Below the pieces are notes generated by a model. It worked only from the letters and a program-made list of their open reading frames with translations, ran no database searches and was not told where the DNA came from. 64,000 nucleotides of DNA from Lumnitzera littorea (Eukaryota; Streptophyta; Magnoliopsida; Myrtales; Combretaceae). A program made the translations under genes and the position numbers. Shown one piece after another: positions 1 through 13,170 of the stretch (its first letter is position 1; each line of letters opens with the position of its first letter). The DNA lies in assembly GCA_024138015.1 (NCBI GenBank), contig JAMXBB010000012.1, positions 22,103,882 through 22,167,881 of the forward strand. Reading direction: 5' to 3'.

Positions 1-3000
1 CCAAAATATAGTCTATCTTTAGTATCCCAGTCCAACTTCTTCACTTCGATAAGGATAACGGAGCAAAATAAGAAAAGTCTAACAATCAAAGATATGCATC
101 TCATGAAATCTAGATCACATCTCGGGTTCATTGTTCACCTTCTTAAAATAGTTTGACCTTATCTCCTATGAAAAGACGAAGCCAAAATGGTAAAGGATTT
201 TTTTAACACTCTCTACATTTCCTATGTGTGTACTCTCTTATTTTCTCTATTACTCTTAAATCGATTTAGATATTGAATTGACTGCACCAAAATACTATCT
301 CATACTCTCCTTAACCTAACTTTCTTATTTTGTAGGTCACCAACCACCCCTCAAACGCCAAGATCAACATGTTCGTTTTTGTAGTTCGTCCGTAAAAAAT
401 GTGAATCAATTATAGTGTTTCGAATGTCACTCATAATAACAAATAGATCACCGGAAAACTTCAACAAAATTATTAGTAGACATGAAAAACCCAAAATTGG
501 AACATGTAATAAAATACATATATATAAGTTAATAAAGTAGATAATATAATTATGCACACTGTATTTCGTCTGACATGTTAAATAATAAGATAATGATAAT
601 AGCAGCTGCCAAATAAAATAAAAGAAAAAGAAGTATATATATGACACAAATGGGAAGGAAAAAATAAAAAAATTGACGACCATTTTAATTAAAGAGAATT
701 GACACAATTTAAAAGAGGGAACTTAGATTATAAAATGAATATTAATAAATGTAAATTACTAGCTTAATACGACGGGACACATGCTAAATCTATCCAAAAC
801 ACTATAAATATAGTCTTAAGAGTTTCTCCTGCAATCCACTCCAGCAAAATCATTTGCTGCAATAGAATGGCAAAACCAATTTGAGTCACACGGTTCAATT
901 AAGATCTAAAACATAAAACTTTAATGTAATTTCAATATCAAAAACCTAAAAATCTAAATTTTTAATAGCAAAATTAGATTGTAAAAACTAAACACTAGGA
1001 AACCTAAACAATATCAAGCCCTACGCCTGATTCTATGACATGCCATAATCTAAAGATTGGAACACCCGAAATTTCTTAGTAGATTTCATTTGGAATTAAA
1101 ATAAGGGTTTCTCAAAGATTAGAAATTTAGCTTTTGATTTTGCTAGATTCAAACCTAGATAATAATTAGAACTTATAGTTAATCTGTTTTCTAATAATAA
1201 ATTGATGGGACCTCTTGTATGATGCCAAGTTAAACCTTAGATCGATCCTAACTTAGGTAAAAATATCCATAGAAGTGTAAACATAAATTGAATTTTCCCT
1301 TTTTGACCATAACAGGTAGTGACCTTGTAATCTGGTGAATCTTTCCATAAAATGGTTAGTCACTTGTTAGATCCAGTCGATTGAATTGACTTTTTGTTGC
1401 AAGTCGACCTAATCCCCTATATTCATTCACATTTTTATAAATATCTCCTTAATCTTCCTTTACTTTAGATTTAACCCAAAATGAAATTAAAACCATTATA
1501 TAAATACAATTTACCAAAATTTATTTTAAAATTGCTAGGTTGTAAGATATATGTCGGATAAACAAGAGGTGAAGTTATTAAAGTATAGGCAAACAAGTAT
1601 AGCCGAGTAATTATTCTGCTTAGTTATTAGTTGCCCTTGCTAGGCATAATATCTAAAATATATTTGGCTTTAATAATAATTGTTTTATGTTAGTTTTGCA
1701 TGCACAAAGGTCATAAGTAATTGGATAGGCAGCTTTTCAAGATGGTGCTATATAGCTATGATAGGCAAGTTGTTGATACAGCAAATTATATTGATATGGG
1801 TTGTACCTTCAATAGAAAAGTTGTAATCAAGTCAAGCTTATGATATGGGTCATTACTATGGATGATTATCATAGACTAATTGACTGGTGGCTAATGCAAG
1901 AGGAAAACTCAATATGAGATGATTTTTTTTTTTTTTCCTTGCACTTCAATAGAATCTAAACTTGACTCATGAATCCCAAGGATCTACAAATCCAAGCTTA
2001 AGACGTTGGTGACTAGGGATATTAAAGAGACTTTTTCTATTCTTTACGAACAGGTAAACAACTCAAATAGATAAGGAAAATGTGAAGAGCTCAAATAGAA
2101 AAGTAGCAAAAGTAAATGAAATAGTTAACAAGTAAGGACTAAAACATAAAATAACAAAAGTAGAGGACTATTTTTACACACTTTTTCCTTTTAGTATAAA
2201 GATGGAATGTTTTTACGGCTTTCCAATTTCTCAATTTTGCTTGTATTTTGTGAGCTTTTTTCCAACTCTCTCTCTCTTTCTCAACACCACCCCCCGCTGT
2301 GCCACCTAAACTGTCTCTAAACCCCAAAATCTTTACTAGATAGTTCTTTTAGTAACAACTTTGGAGCTTTAGAGCAACTTTTTGGGATTATTGGTATATA
2401 TTCAAAAGTGATCGGGAGGTGAAGTTGTACCTTAGAAAATTGTAAGTCTAGTCACCCCCAACTATAGTTTGAAAAGTATATATGCATCCTTAATTTAGTA
2501 TAGAATCCATATAATTTAGTTTTAAGGTTTAAAATGGCTTCTTTACACAAATATATGCATAACGATTATTCATTATTTGTTATATTAGAATAATAGGCAC
2601 GATAAGTTTTTAGCTTAAAAAGTAATCTGGACGTATAGATAAAAAGGTAAAAATTGTTATTTATTTAAGCTAAAAGGAACTATAATCGACTGGCCTTACT
2701 GTTTCTCTCCCTTAAAAACTCAAATGTTAACTTTCCTTCTTCTATCACACTATATTCTTAGATTCACCATTGGTGATTTCAATGTCTATAAACTCCACTT
2801 TTTTGTTAAAACATTTCAAGATCCATTATTTTTCTGCCGTTGACACCGTTGCAAATCCACTAGTATTATGTATCTACCACAATGAAGGTTTTTCCATTTA
2901 GTTTGAAGATCACGGTAACTGGCTTGATATCTTCAATAGTGTCTAGAAAGTAATTCTCATCGATTTCTTTTATGTGCCTATTATTTATCTCTTATGTTGG

Positions 3001-4995
3001 ATTATGCTATCCTTTTTATAAGATTTATTGTAATTGCTAATTGGGTGGAGAAACACAGTAACTTTTATGTAGGACATATTGACTATTAAAGAGATATTCG
3101 CATTATTTGGTTAGGTTTACAAAATTCCTAACTTTGTAGGATTTATTTTACATGCCAATGAGGTGGATTTTGCTCTTTTATAAGAGACAATAATGTCCTT
3201 ATGTGGAATAAATTGACTCTTGAAGAGATGTTTGCATTTATTTGGCTAAGTTTTCAAACCCCTTCTTCTACATCAATTGGTTTAATCAATGTAAATTTTT
3301 CTTAATTGAATAAAATTTATCTTTATTGGTGAAGAAAAAGTACAAAAAAAAAAAAAAAAGAACTATTCATTGCAAGCACCCTCCAACAAAACTTAATAAT
3401 TTCTACTAGGCTATTGTTTAATTCTCTATAAATCTAAACAATAAATAATCTAATGCCCTTAAAACTTAAAAGTTTCCTAATATAATATCTTGAATCACAT
3501 AAATTACAAGTTTATAGGAAATTAAAATGATGGTAATAACTTATCACTTGCCTTTCCCCTTTATAATATAGAGGGCCATGTAATTTTAGTTCTCCATAAG
3601 GGCGTATTTGACTTGACATTTACTCAAGTTTAATTTGATAATAGTTAAGTTGAAGTTATATTCAAACTATTCAAATAGTTTATCGAGATTGAGGTAAGAA
3701 CATAATACTTAACTCAATTAGTTCGACTAGCTTGCAAGCTTAATTGAGTTTAAATATTAGTTAGGTTAAGTTTGCTTGTTAAGATTATTTTGAATTAGGA
3801 TTTTTTTTAAAAAAAGAAAAATAAATCAAGGATAAATAAAATTAGTTGAGACAATCTCTTAGAGTGGCACCGGGAGAGGAGATCCAACTTAAAATTCTAA
3901 GCTTAATCAAGCTTAAATTGAGCTCAAGCTTCAACTTCATACCATGTTGTCTCGAATTGGCTCATAAACTTAGTTTGATGCGCATGCACGAGTGTAAAGA
4001 ATTGCTACAGCTTGAATATTTGACAAAATCTAGAAGTAACTACTGTAGAAGTTCTTGAAGAACTTTAATTCAATTCTAGCCAATAAGCCTTAAGGTGCCC
4101 TAATAAGAAATGATAGGTGATTCGAATTGGACAAACTAATTTTAACAAGAATTAGGAAAAATAGATTACTACACTTTAAAATTTATGATAAGAAATGTGT
4201 TTTGAGGTGAGTATTATTCTAGAGGACTACATGATCTCTTTGTTGCATGAAATTCAAAGGAAATTGAATTTCTTTATTGACTCAAATATCATTAGCTATC
4301 TAATGCAAGAAAATTTCCAAAAGTTTTTATATTTAGATCTCTTACAAATCTTAGATGAACATGAATAGCCATCCAGTAATTATGACAAAACATCAAATTT
4401 AATTCTTGAAATATTGCAACTTAAAAAAAAATTGAAATAAGTAAAACATAGCAATTAATAAAAGGAAAATAAGTTAGATCGTGAAATGGGGTCTTATTCC
4501 ATTCGGTTGGCTTAAGGAGTCATTTGATGGAAAGTAGGGTTCTCACACTAATTAAAAGTATATTGTATAAACTGACATTGTCCAAGTATATTCTACAATT
4601 TCTATTTCGGTTTCATATAAAATATGTCTAATGTTTGGGTTGATGTGTTGTGTGTGTAAGCAAATGTCCCTCTTTTATAAATTGAAATGATAAATATTAT
4701 CTTTAATGTTTAAAGCTTTATTAATTTTCTCTTTCGATTCATAAATATACATTCCATGAGTGGTGGACTTAAAAGATTTTATTTTATCTGAGAAAGCAAT
4801 TGTAAGAAATTAAATCATAGATATGACAAATTAATAGTATCTTTGGTTTACTTTATAAGAGTGGAGTATAATAGTTATTACTCTTCAATAGATTGAATCT
4901 AGTACTCAGTTACTATAATGACCATTCTAAAAAATTGCTATTATTTCGAAATAAAGAGTTACAATTTTATTCTAGACAAAAGGAATGGTTATTCT
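1..4995. other. AT-rich intergenic DNA, no gene recognised
   Basis: Roughly 5 kb of AT-rich sequence with poly-A and poly-T tracts and only short, low-complexity reading frames in all frames. A CT-rich stretch lies at 2262-2300. Around 3600-3800 and 3890-3970 there are repeated 'caag-ctt' type motifs of the kind found in decayed hAT-like miniature elements, but I could not define ends. No conserved domain, tRNA or LTR boundary could be supported here. Confidence 0.6.
3020..3265. repeat. degenerate tandem duplication, about 115-130 bp units
   Basis: Two adjacent stretches (about 3020-3135 and 3137-3265) run in the same order: 'gatttatt', 'aatg/gctaa...gaggtgga' or 'gggtggag', 'ttttat', 'ttgac', 'gaagagat' or 'aaagagat', 'gcatttatttgg' or 'gcattatttgg', 'ttt.caaa'. 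The units have diverged by substitutions and a short insertion in the second. The alignment was made by eye and no function is implied. Confidence 0.45.
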
Positions 4996-5298
4996 TGATA
5001 GATTATACATGTTTCATCATATTTCCTGTATTTATTTTTATTTCAAGCTCATTACTAGCTATTAATAGCTAATTGATTAATTTGTTAGAAAGTTAGTTAG
5101 GATATTTCTTTGTATATAAAAATTGAAGTTCCTTCTTGTATTTAGTTAATAGTCATATTTTGAGTAGTATTCTATCAATAAACTTCAAGTCTCTTTTCTC
5201 TCTTGGACACTAATACAGAAACTATCAAATGCAAGCATATACTTTGTTTCTTTTTAATACTGCTCAGATTGGTAGTGCTAACTTCTCAAATTCACACA
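4996..5298 (+). repeat. 5' LTR of the copia element
   Basis: It begins TGATAGATTATA and ends AAATTCACACA, so has the TG...CA ends of an LTR, and aligns along its length with 10253-10546. A TATA-like 'gtatataaaa' lies at about 5112-5121. It is immediately followed by the primer-binding site. Confidence 0.93.
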
Positions 5299-5310
5299 TG
5301 GTATTAGAGC
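5299..5310 (+). other. primer-binding site (initiator tRNA-Met type) of the copia element
   Basis: TGGTATTAGAGC directly abuts the 5' LTR and differs by one base from TGGTATCAGAGC, the usual plant copia site complementary to the 3' end of initiator methionine tRNA. Confidence 0.9.
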
Positions 5311-5385
5311 AAACATCTAGTTGATCTCAAAGTTGTTTCTCCTCTTCATCTTATTGGTGAGTGATTAGATTTCAATTTATCAACC

Positions 5386-6290
5386 ATGAGCAACTAGAAT
5401 GATACTACCAATGATCTACATTTCATTTCTGGTTCCAACAATCCAAGTATGTTTATTGGAAACATCTTATTCAATGGCTCAAACTACATTTTTTGGAGTA
5501 AATCTGTGAAGTTAGGTTTAGGTGCGAAAATTAAAATCAAATTTGTAGATGGAACAATTAGAAAGCTAGAAGAAACTTCACTCGATATTGTCAAATGGAA
5601 TAAGTGTGACTACATGGTTAGGTCATGGTTACTCAATTCGATGAGCAGTAAGATGGCTTAAAATTTTTTGTATATGACTTTTGCATTTGAATTGTGACAA
5701 TAAGTGAGAATAATATGGAGTGGCTAAGGGACCTCTAGTTTGTCATATTCAACATGAAATATCAAACTTAAGACAAAACAATCAGTCTGTAAACGTATAT
5801 TTCAACAAGTTAAAAAGATGTTGGCATGAATTGCAAGAATTAAGGTCATTTCCTACATGGGATTGTGGTAAGATTGATTACTGTATGTGTGGTTTCAAAG
5901 AAAAGATAATAGAATATAAGTCTCATGATAGGTTAATTTAGTTTCTTATGGTACTCAATGAGGGCTACAACAGAATACGTAATCAAATTTTGTCTGCTGA
6001 ACCTCTTCCTTTTGTAAACTTGCATACTACTTAGTGCAACAGATTGAAAAGCAACGTTAAGTCTTTGGTAATTTTATTTCAAAACTTGATGTTGCTGCCT
6101 TTGCAACTAACAAAGTTGGTTTTACACCTAGCTCTAATATAGGTTATAAAACTTCTATTGACAAAAGAAAGGTGAATAAAGGTTTGTTTTATAAATATTG
6201 CAAAAGTGAAGAGCATTTAGTTGATTCTTGCTTCCAACTGGTTGGATATCCAGACTAGCATAAAGGTAGAAAAGTTTTGTCAAAAGAAAA
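5386..6290 (+). pseudogene. copia gag pseudogene
   Basis: Copia-like N-terminal and UBN2-type gag sequence is readable in pieces. The putative start at 5386 meets a stop four codons later, but the frame resumes with 'NGSNYIFWSKSVKLGL' (about 5473-5520), typical of the copia gag N-terminus. A second piece (5720-5941) and its continuation contain 'LNEGYNRIRNQIL', a UBN2-type motif. At about 6187-6262 there is a zinc-knuckle relic 'YCKSEEHLVDSCF' in which the first Cys of the CCHC set is replaced; it is followed by 'VGYPD' and a stop where the family has Trp. Frameshifts and stops separate the pieces. Non-functional. Confidence 0.88.
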
Positions 6291-6299
6291 GCAGGTTAC

Positions 6300-9200
6300 A
6301 TTGGTGAATGCATGTAAAAATGCTCCTGATACTCCTTTTGATGAGCCTTTAGAAAGTAACACTTCTCATGACAATAGTTATAGGCATATGGATAAGCAAA
6401 TGATTCAAGAGATTTGCCAAGAAATGTTTAAGGTGCTCAAGGATAAAGAATAAACAATGTATGTTGTTGCAAGCATAGCTCATGTTGGTAATCCTTCTTC
6501 CATATTTGTTACTTCTTATTTTAATGTTGTAAGTAATCATACGGATCTTTAGATAGCTAACTCTAGTGCATCCAATCATATCACTCCATTTTTTAACATT
6601 CTTTTTGATATTCATTAGTTAGTTGTGCTTATCCATAAAATTGCCCAAAGGAAATACACCCAGCATAGAAAAAGTTAGCAATGTTCAGTTATCTCCTTCA
6701 CTCACAATTTCACATGTTTTATTTATACCTCAGTTTGCTTATAGCTTGATCTCAATACAAAGGCTTGTGAATGATTGCTCTTTACAAGTAGTCTTTAAGT
6801 GAGATTCTTGTACATTTTAGGACCTAACCTCACATAAAGTGGTGGCTTTAGCAAAGGCATTAAATAGATTATACATACTTTGTTCTAAGAGTCCATCTTG
6901 TGTCAAAAATAATCAAGCATGTTTGTCTTCTGCATCTTCTGTTTTAGAAAATAAGTACGTTCATCTAATTTACAATAGATTAAGTCATATGTCCATTTCA
7001 AAATTGTAGCATTTAGAGTTTTGTAAACATCTAAATTTCAATAAATTATGTTGCTTCACTTGTCAAGAGGCAAAATTTCACAGACTTCATTTTCAAGTTA
7101 GCTTTAATAAATCATCTTGTGCCTTTGAGTTGCTTCATATAGATTTATGGGTCCCTTTTCATTGTATGGTGCTTATTATTTTGTTACTATTATTGATGAT
7201 TTTTTTAGAGTAACTTAGACTTACTTAACACACCATAAGTACCAAACGTATTCTATCCTTGATCAATACTTTAGGTATGTAGGCAATCGCTTTAACACTA
7301 TACCTAAAGTAATAAAAACTAATGATGGAGAATTCATGTCCAAAGAATATAAGGATTTGTTTCATAAGCATCGAATTCTGCACCAATGTACTATTCCTTA
7401 CACTCCTCAACAAAATGGTAGAGTAGAAAGAAAGCACAGACATTTGTTAAAAACGTTGATGCGTCTCTAGGGTCGAACATATGGAGAGATACCATAATGA
7501 ACAAAAACAAGAAAATAAAGTAGGGGGTTTTAGCAAATCAGTGAGCTAGTGAGTTGGATATGACGCATCAATAAGATCCAACACGGCCTAAGATTCGTCG
7601 GATGTGATGCACTAGTCCGAGTGATAAGGTTGCTTGCCATAATTTTTGCTAAAGGGATTGATAAGAGCTGATAGAGGGGAGTGTTCTAAGAGAAAAGTCT
7701 CAAGGATTTTTCATTAAAATGTCAAGTCTATCAAAACCCTATACGTGTGCTCTATTTATATACAATAGCAAACTTGAAAATAAAATGACTATAATGATGC
7801 CTTAGTAGCATTCTTGTAAATATAAAATAAACATAAGGGTAATTTAGGAAAAATATAAGAAATAAGACGTCTAAATAATATAAACAAAAATGAGTGATCA
7901 AATGAGATATCTACAAGAATAGTGGACGAGTTTGGTTTCAACATTTAGTGGGATCGATACCCCGAATCTTATCAAACGTTCAGAGCTTTAAGACTTTTTG
8001 CAAACTTACCTAAGTTATTTCAAGGAGAATGTATACTTACTGCTACATTCCTTATAAATCTCATGCCCATATCTGTTCTTAATTGGAAAACCCCATTTCA
8101 AATACTGTTTAACAAACTTCCTAAATATGATCATCTTAGGACAATGGGCTATTTGTGTCATGTTGTCTATATGTTCTTGAAGAAAGATAAATTTGATCCC
8201 AAAGTCTCTAAGTATGTGTTTCTTGGTTATCTTAGTGGCCAAAAGATATATAAGGTTTATAATCTTCATACCAAATAAGTCTTAGTAAGCAAGGATGCGG
8301 TCTTCTTTCAGGATATTTTTCCTTTTAGAGTTGATTAGTTTATTCAAAATGAGTCCAATTCTGATGTTAGTCAATACAAAAATTCAATTCTACTTGATTC
8401 TGATCCAAATTTTGTAGGTAGTGTTCCTTTTGATCAAATTGATTACCATGTTGATCAATTTGACACTAGTAGTGATCTTTTGGATATTTCTTATCTTGAT
8501 AATAACTCTACTGATCAAGTAGCTATTCACAAGTCCAACAAGATAAGAAATTTCCTTTCTTAACTCAAAGACTTTGTATCTATGATTCATTCAACATTGT
8601 CTTCTAATGATGCCATCATTTCTACTGTTTCTCCTTCACATTCAATTAAATATTTGTTCCTAAACCTTGAATCATTTGCACATTTTCCTAAAGACTACAT
8701 TGCATCCTTTGCTAATGTGTTAACTATTAAAGAACCATTACATTACTCAAAGGCAATAAAGTATAAGGAGTGGGTAGAAGTTATGGAAAAGAAATTGAGT
8801 GCTCTTGAGGGTAATGACACTTAGGAGTTGACTTATTTGCCTAAAAACAAAAAACCTATTGGTTGTAAGTGGATTTATAAGGTCAAATATAGGCTTAATG
8901 GTAGTGTTGAGAGATATAAAACCAAGTTAGTAGCTAAAGAATACACTTAGATTAAGGGAGAAGACTTTTACGATACTTTCTCTCCTGTTGCAAAATAGAG
9001 CACTGTGCATATTCTTATTGCAATAGTTGTTGCAAAATCTTGGCCTTTACATCAAATTGATGTAAATAATGTCTTTTTACATAGTTTTTTGGATGAAAAG
9101 ATATACATGTTACCTCCTAAAGGTTATGCAAAAGCCAAAGCTAATCAAGTTTTATGGCTTAAAAGGTCTTTATATAGCCTTAAATAGGCATCTAGATAGT

Positions 9201-10189
9201 GGAATTTAGAAATATCTCGTTTCTTATTGTCACTTGGTTATGTCTAATCCAAAAATGATACCTCTTTGTTTGTTCTTTAAGGAAGTTCTAGCTTTGTAAC
9301 TTTACTATTATACGTTGATAACATCCTCATAACAGGTTTTAGTGATGTTTTGATTGATTCTTTGAATGCATAGTTGCAGAAAGCCTTTACCATCAAGGAC
9401 TTAGGGTTTGCCATATATTACTTGGGGATTGAATTATGTAGAACAAATGATGGTTGCTTCATCAATCAACGTAAGTTTCTTGTTGATGTGTTGAATGAGT
9501 TGCATATGGCAGCTCCTAAGCCTACTAAAACTCCAATATTAGTTGGATTAAAACTTGACAATGAATATGGTAAGTTACTTGATAGTCCAACACTGTTTCG
9601 AAGGTTTATTGGATGACTGTCATATATTACATTCCCTAAACCAGACATATGTTTTGCTGTCCATTATCTTAGTAAATTTACATCTAAACCCTGACTTCCA
9701 CACTTGTAAGCAGCTACAGATATACTCAAATATCTCAAGTGGACTTTATTGCTTTGTTTGTTTTACTTAATCACTAATGACTTGTCTCTTCATGCTTATT
9801 TGGATTTTGACTAGGCAGTAGATCTATTGGATCGTAAATCAATCAATGGATATTATGTTTTTCTAGGTTTTGCTCTCATTTCATGGAAAACAAAAAAACA
9901 AAATACTATCTCTACCTCATCAACTAAAGCAGAGTATAAGAGCTTTGCATCCATGATGAAAGAAGTGCTATGGATGTTCTATATTCTGCATGACTTTTGT
10001 CTTCCAATTTCACTACCTATCTCATTGAAGTGTGACAACAAATCTACTTTTTTAATAGCTAACAATCCATGTCACCATGCTAGAATGAAGTACATTGACA
10101 TAGACATCCATTTTGTGCGAGATCATGTCAACTTTAGCTTCCTTTCTGCTGATTATATTCCATCTAAGTTTCAACTTATATATACTTGA
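6300..10189 (+). pseudogene. copia pol pseudogene: protease, integrase, RT, RNase H
   Basis: Domains follow copia order. Protease: the 'W-I-x-DSGAS-x-H' box reads stop-I-A-NSSASNH (about 6550-6580), so the catalytic Asp is Asn. GAG-pre-integrase and HHCC region: about 6955-7110 ('RLSHMSISKL', 'CCFTCQEAK'). Integrase: 'HIDLWVPF' (about 7136) and 'PYTPQQNGRVERKH' (about 7399-7440), then cut by the solo LTR at 7457 and resumed at 7975 ('FANLPKLFQGE' onward). RT: 'KPIGCKWIYKVKY' (about 8850), 'QIDVNNVFLH' (about 9054), 'LLYVDNILITG' (about 9306-9340), where YVDD has become YVDN. RNase H: 'SINGYYVFLGFALISWKTKKQ' (about 9840) and 'STKAEYKS' with the Glu kept. Many stops lie at positions where the family has Gln or Trp. 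The last codons end near 10189. Confidence 0.92.
7457..7974 (-). mobile_element. solo LTR nested in copia integrase, TSD AACGT
   Basis: A 518-bp insertion begins TGATGCGTCTC and ends AATCTTATCA (TGAT...ATCA inverted ends), with the same 5 bp, AACGT, on each side (7452-7456 and 7975-7979). The copia integrase reading resumes right after it. The minus strand has a TATA-like box (rc of 7752-7764), so the LTR probably lies in reverse orientation. There is no internal domain and no second LTR, so this is a solo LTR left by LTR-LTR recombination. Its left part resembles 46019-46180. Confidence 0.88.
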
Positions 10190-10240
10190 GCCTTGCCCAC
10201 TATTTTTAAGGTCCAAGTTGGCTCTTCTAGCATTACTAAC

Positions 10241-10252
10241 TTGAGGGGGAGA
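10241..10252 (+). other. polypurine tract of the copia element
   Basis: TTGAGGGGGAGA immediately precedes the 3' LTR; this is the standard plus-strand primer of plant copia elements. Confidence 0.9.
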
Positions 10253-10546
10253 TGATAGATTATATACATTTCAAGCTCAGTTTTGTTTTTCCAACTCATT
10301 ACCAATTGTTAATAGCTAATTGGTTAGTTTGTTAGAAAGTTAGTTAAGCTATTTCATTGTATATAAAAACTGAAGTTCCTTCTAGTATGTAGTCAGATAG
10401 TCATATTTTGAGTAGTATTCTTTTAGTAAACTTCAAGCCTCTTTTCTCCCTCAATTATTAATACAAAAACTATCATAAACAAGCATATACTTTTTTTTCT
10501 TCTTAATATAGCTTACATCGATAGTGTAACTTCTCAAATTCACACA
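10253..10546 (+). repeat. 3' LTR of the copia element
   Basis: It starts TGATAGATTATA and ends AAATTCACACA like the 5' LTR and has the same 'gtatataaaa' box (about 10359-10368). Many substitutions and small indels separate the two LTRs, which were identical at insertion, so the element is old. Confidence 0.93.
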
Positions 10547-13170
10547 ATTTCTTAATTTTTTTCAATATATTTCTATTATCTATCCCTAAGAAAACAAATG
10601 AACTATAATGAATACTTATAGGTTGTTTATTCTACCCTTTAAAAATTACAATTCTTCCAGTCGGCAAACTAAAAGTGATAAACTTTTCAAAAAATGTCAA
10701 AAACTTTTCTATCTAATGTATTTATGAAACATTGTTTTTAAAATTATATATATGTATATGTATATGGGGGGACCACTAAAATTAGTAATTGAAAAAATGG
10801 GCCAACAAAATTTCAAGGAAATGTGTCATGAGTCAGACTGTCTGGAGGTTAGGGGAACTAAGATTTGATTATATTGGACTTACGTACTTATTATTATATT
10901 TCAACACAAGCCTGTAATTTAGGGAAGAAACGACATTAAAAACGAATAATTGAGACGAAACTTATTACAAAGTATATTCTTATATTATTTGAATGCTCGA
11001 TAGATAAAAACAGTGGAGAATCATATATTAAATGAAGGGCATAAAATGTAATTATATTCACAAAATTTTTCATTAGGTGTGAGTAGATCTCATAAATTAC
11101 TAAGCGCCTTTTTAACTCCTCGTAAGTTTAAAGAAATATCCACATTTTCTCCAAAATCATTGAAGACCTAAAATCATTGCTAATAGTAGTCTTTTCAGCT
11201 ATAGTTATGGTACTTTAGAGACAATTTCAGGTATATATATATATGTTTTAAAAGTTAGATGATCGTGAATGTGAATTTACACTATAAAGAGTTTAACATT
11301 TTATCCTTAGGGTGGCAATTGATACTATAGTGAGTCAGCTTCATGCCTTAATTCATATCAAATTTGTATCAGTATCAAAATAATTAAAATTGAATAGAAA
11401 TCACAAGTTTTTCTTACGATCATGTTTATTTATATTATAATTGTTTTTCTGCGTAGTGTGTTGTATCAATTTTGCGTTAGGTTTCTTTAATTGTGTTCCT
11501 ATTTTTCTGTTTTATATTCATATTATTGTATCAAAACATTGCGACACTAATTTTATCCAAACTCAAAGCACCTGTTTTGGGAGGGACTTATATTATGATA
11601 TCATACCAACCCTCACTTTATGGGCATATTTAATACCCTCTAATCACCACTCTCTTCCTCTCTCTCTTTCCTTAATCCAAACCAAGTTGCTGGATAAGGG
11701 CAAGCCGCTAACTTACAAAGAAATAACAAGATGAAAAATAAAGTTAGTCATAAAGGTCCACCTTCCACACACGTTAACACACCAGAAGAATACTGTTGTC
11801 TTGAACGACTACTGATGAACACTAAAGTGTTCACAACTCTACCTTTAATGGTCCACTAAGATGATAATGAGAATAAAGTATTATTGGGGAAAAACAGGGG
11901 CTAGCAAAATTAATTCTTTTTATTTAAAAGAAAAAAAAAAGTGACATAAAGAAGAAAATAAAGGAAATTCATTTCATTTTGTTCTCAAATTTCTGTTGGA
12001 TGGCTCCAAAATATCCACCTAAGCCTAAAAAATTAATACGCTTGTCCATCTCCTTAAAAGCATGATTTTAATTAATACTCTTTTAGAGGAAACCCAGCTT
12101 GGAAGCTAGGACTAGTGTCCTTTGCTTTGGTATACCTAAAAACAGAGAAAAATGTTTGACTTTTCTTAGGACTGATGAAAAGCATTTCAGGATGTAGTAT
12201 CCTCCTGGGGATGGCGGAGTCCTCTAAACCGAGACAGTGGCAACAGGTATTGGAAAAACTTAGATACGAACCTTTTCTTTTAATGAATCATGTACATAAG
12301 AGTACGGTTATCTTATATTTATATAGCCAACATCTTGTCCTAAAGTACCCTCTAATTCAAACAAAGTTGGTTATACTACATATGTTCAACTATGAAATTT
12401 CATTCAGGGCTTTCTCTTCTTCATATTTTGATGTTATACGGAAAAATACTCTAAAACTCAATCTTTGATGAAGAGCGTTTTTCCTCTTTTTAAAATTTTT
12501 TTTTTGTAATTTTTATTTCAAGTAATTTTTTTTGTCGAAAATTTTCTGTCAATGAGCAATGGTTTCCTAATCAAAGGAAAATTGAAGTGTTATTACCAGA
12601 AAAGGGCTTATTCTTTTCATTTTTGAAAGTCGTTTTATATAATTATCAATATAATAATATCATATTATATGACCTATGCGTTATAATAAGAATTATACTT
12701 TCAATAATAGGATATAATTAAAAAAAAATAATGTATTATATTATTTATTATCAATAACGATCATATTTCATATATAAAAATACATTATTATTCTAATTGT
12801 ATATTCTCTAGTGTATTATATAATATAAAATGTATTAATTATGCATAATATATTGTAAAAAAGCTATTGATATTATACAATAATATAACAACATCAACAA
12901 TAATATATAGTATATTTTGTAATTATATTTAGTATTACAATAAGTATTTGCAAAATATAATTTTTTATATTTTATAAATAATATCCTATCCAATTTAACT
13001 TAATTATATTAAATAGTAATATTATATTACCCATATACAAGATTATAAATATATTATATTATATATTATAATTAAATAATATTAAAGCATTAATAACATA
13101 ATGATGTGCATTAGAAATTGTTTATATTATACAATATATTGTTAGTAAGATTACATATTATAATTTAGTA
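10547..13170. other. AT-rich intergenic DNA, no gene recognised
   Basis: No conserved coding sequence is visible. A very AT-rich block at about 12640-13160 consists largely of 'atatta' and 'taatat' type words. Short open frames at 11441-11734 and 12175-12468 show no recognisable domain and look fortuitous. Confidence 0.6.

Larger units (their letters stand above)
4996..10546 (+). mobile_element. degenerate Ty1/copia LTR retrotransposon, near full length
   Basis: The element has the complete copia architecture: 5' LTR, tRNA-Met-type primer-binding site, gag, protease, integrase, reverse transcriptase and RNase H in that order, polypurine tract and 3' LTR. Integrase before RT is the copia signature. 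All coding parts are broken by stop codons and small indels, and the two LTRs differ at many positions, so the insertion is old. The flanks just outside (attct on the left, atttct on the right) are only an imperfect target duplication. A 518-bp solo LTR (7457-7974) interrupts the integrase; without it the element is about 5.0 kb, normal for the superfamily. Confidence 0.95.

Noticed and set aside
344..707. 118-codon minus-strand frame ending in 'DSHFLRTNYKNEHVDLGV' followed by a purine-rich 'tttgaggggtgg'
   Set aside because: It faintly resembles the C-terminus and polypurine tract of a copia element, but most of the frame is low-complexity Phe/Ile/Tyr/Leu sequence and no RT, RNase H or LTR pair could be found.
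8015..8278. Overlapping frames on both strands (8015-8269 minus and 8063-8278 plus)
   Set aside because: The plus frame is simply a stretch of the copia integrase C-terminal region; the minus frame is its shadow.
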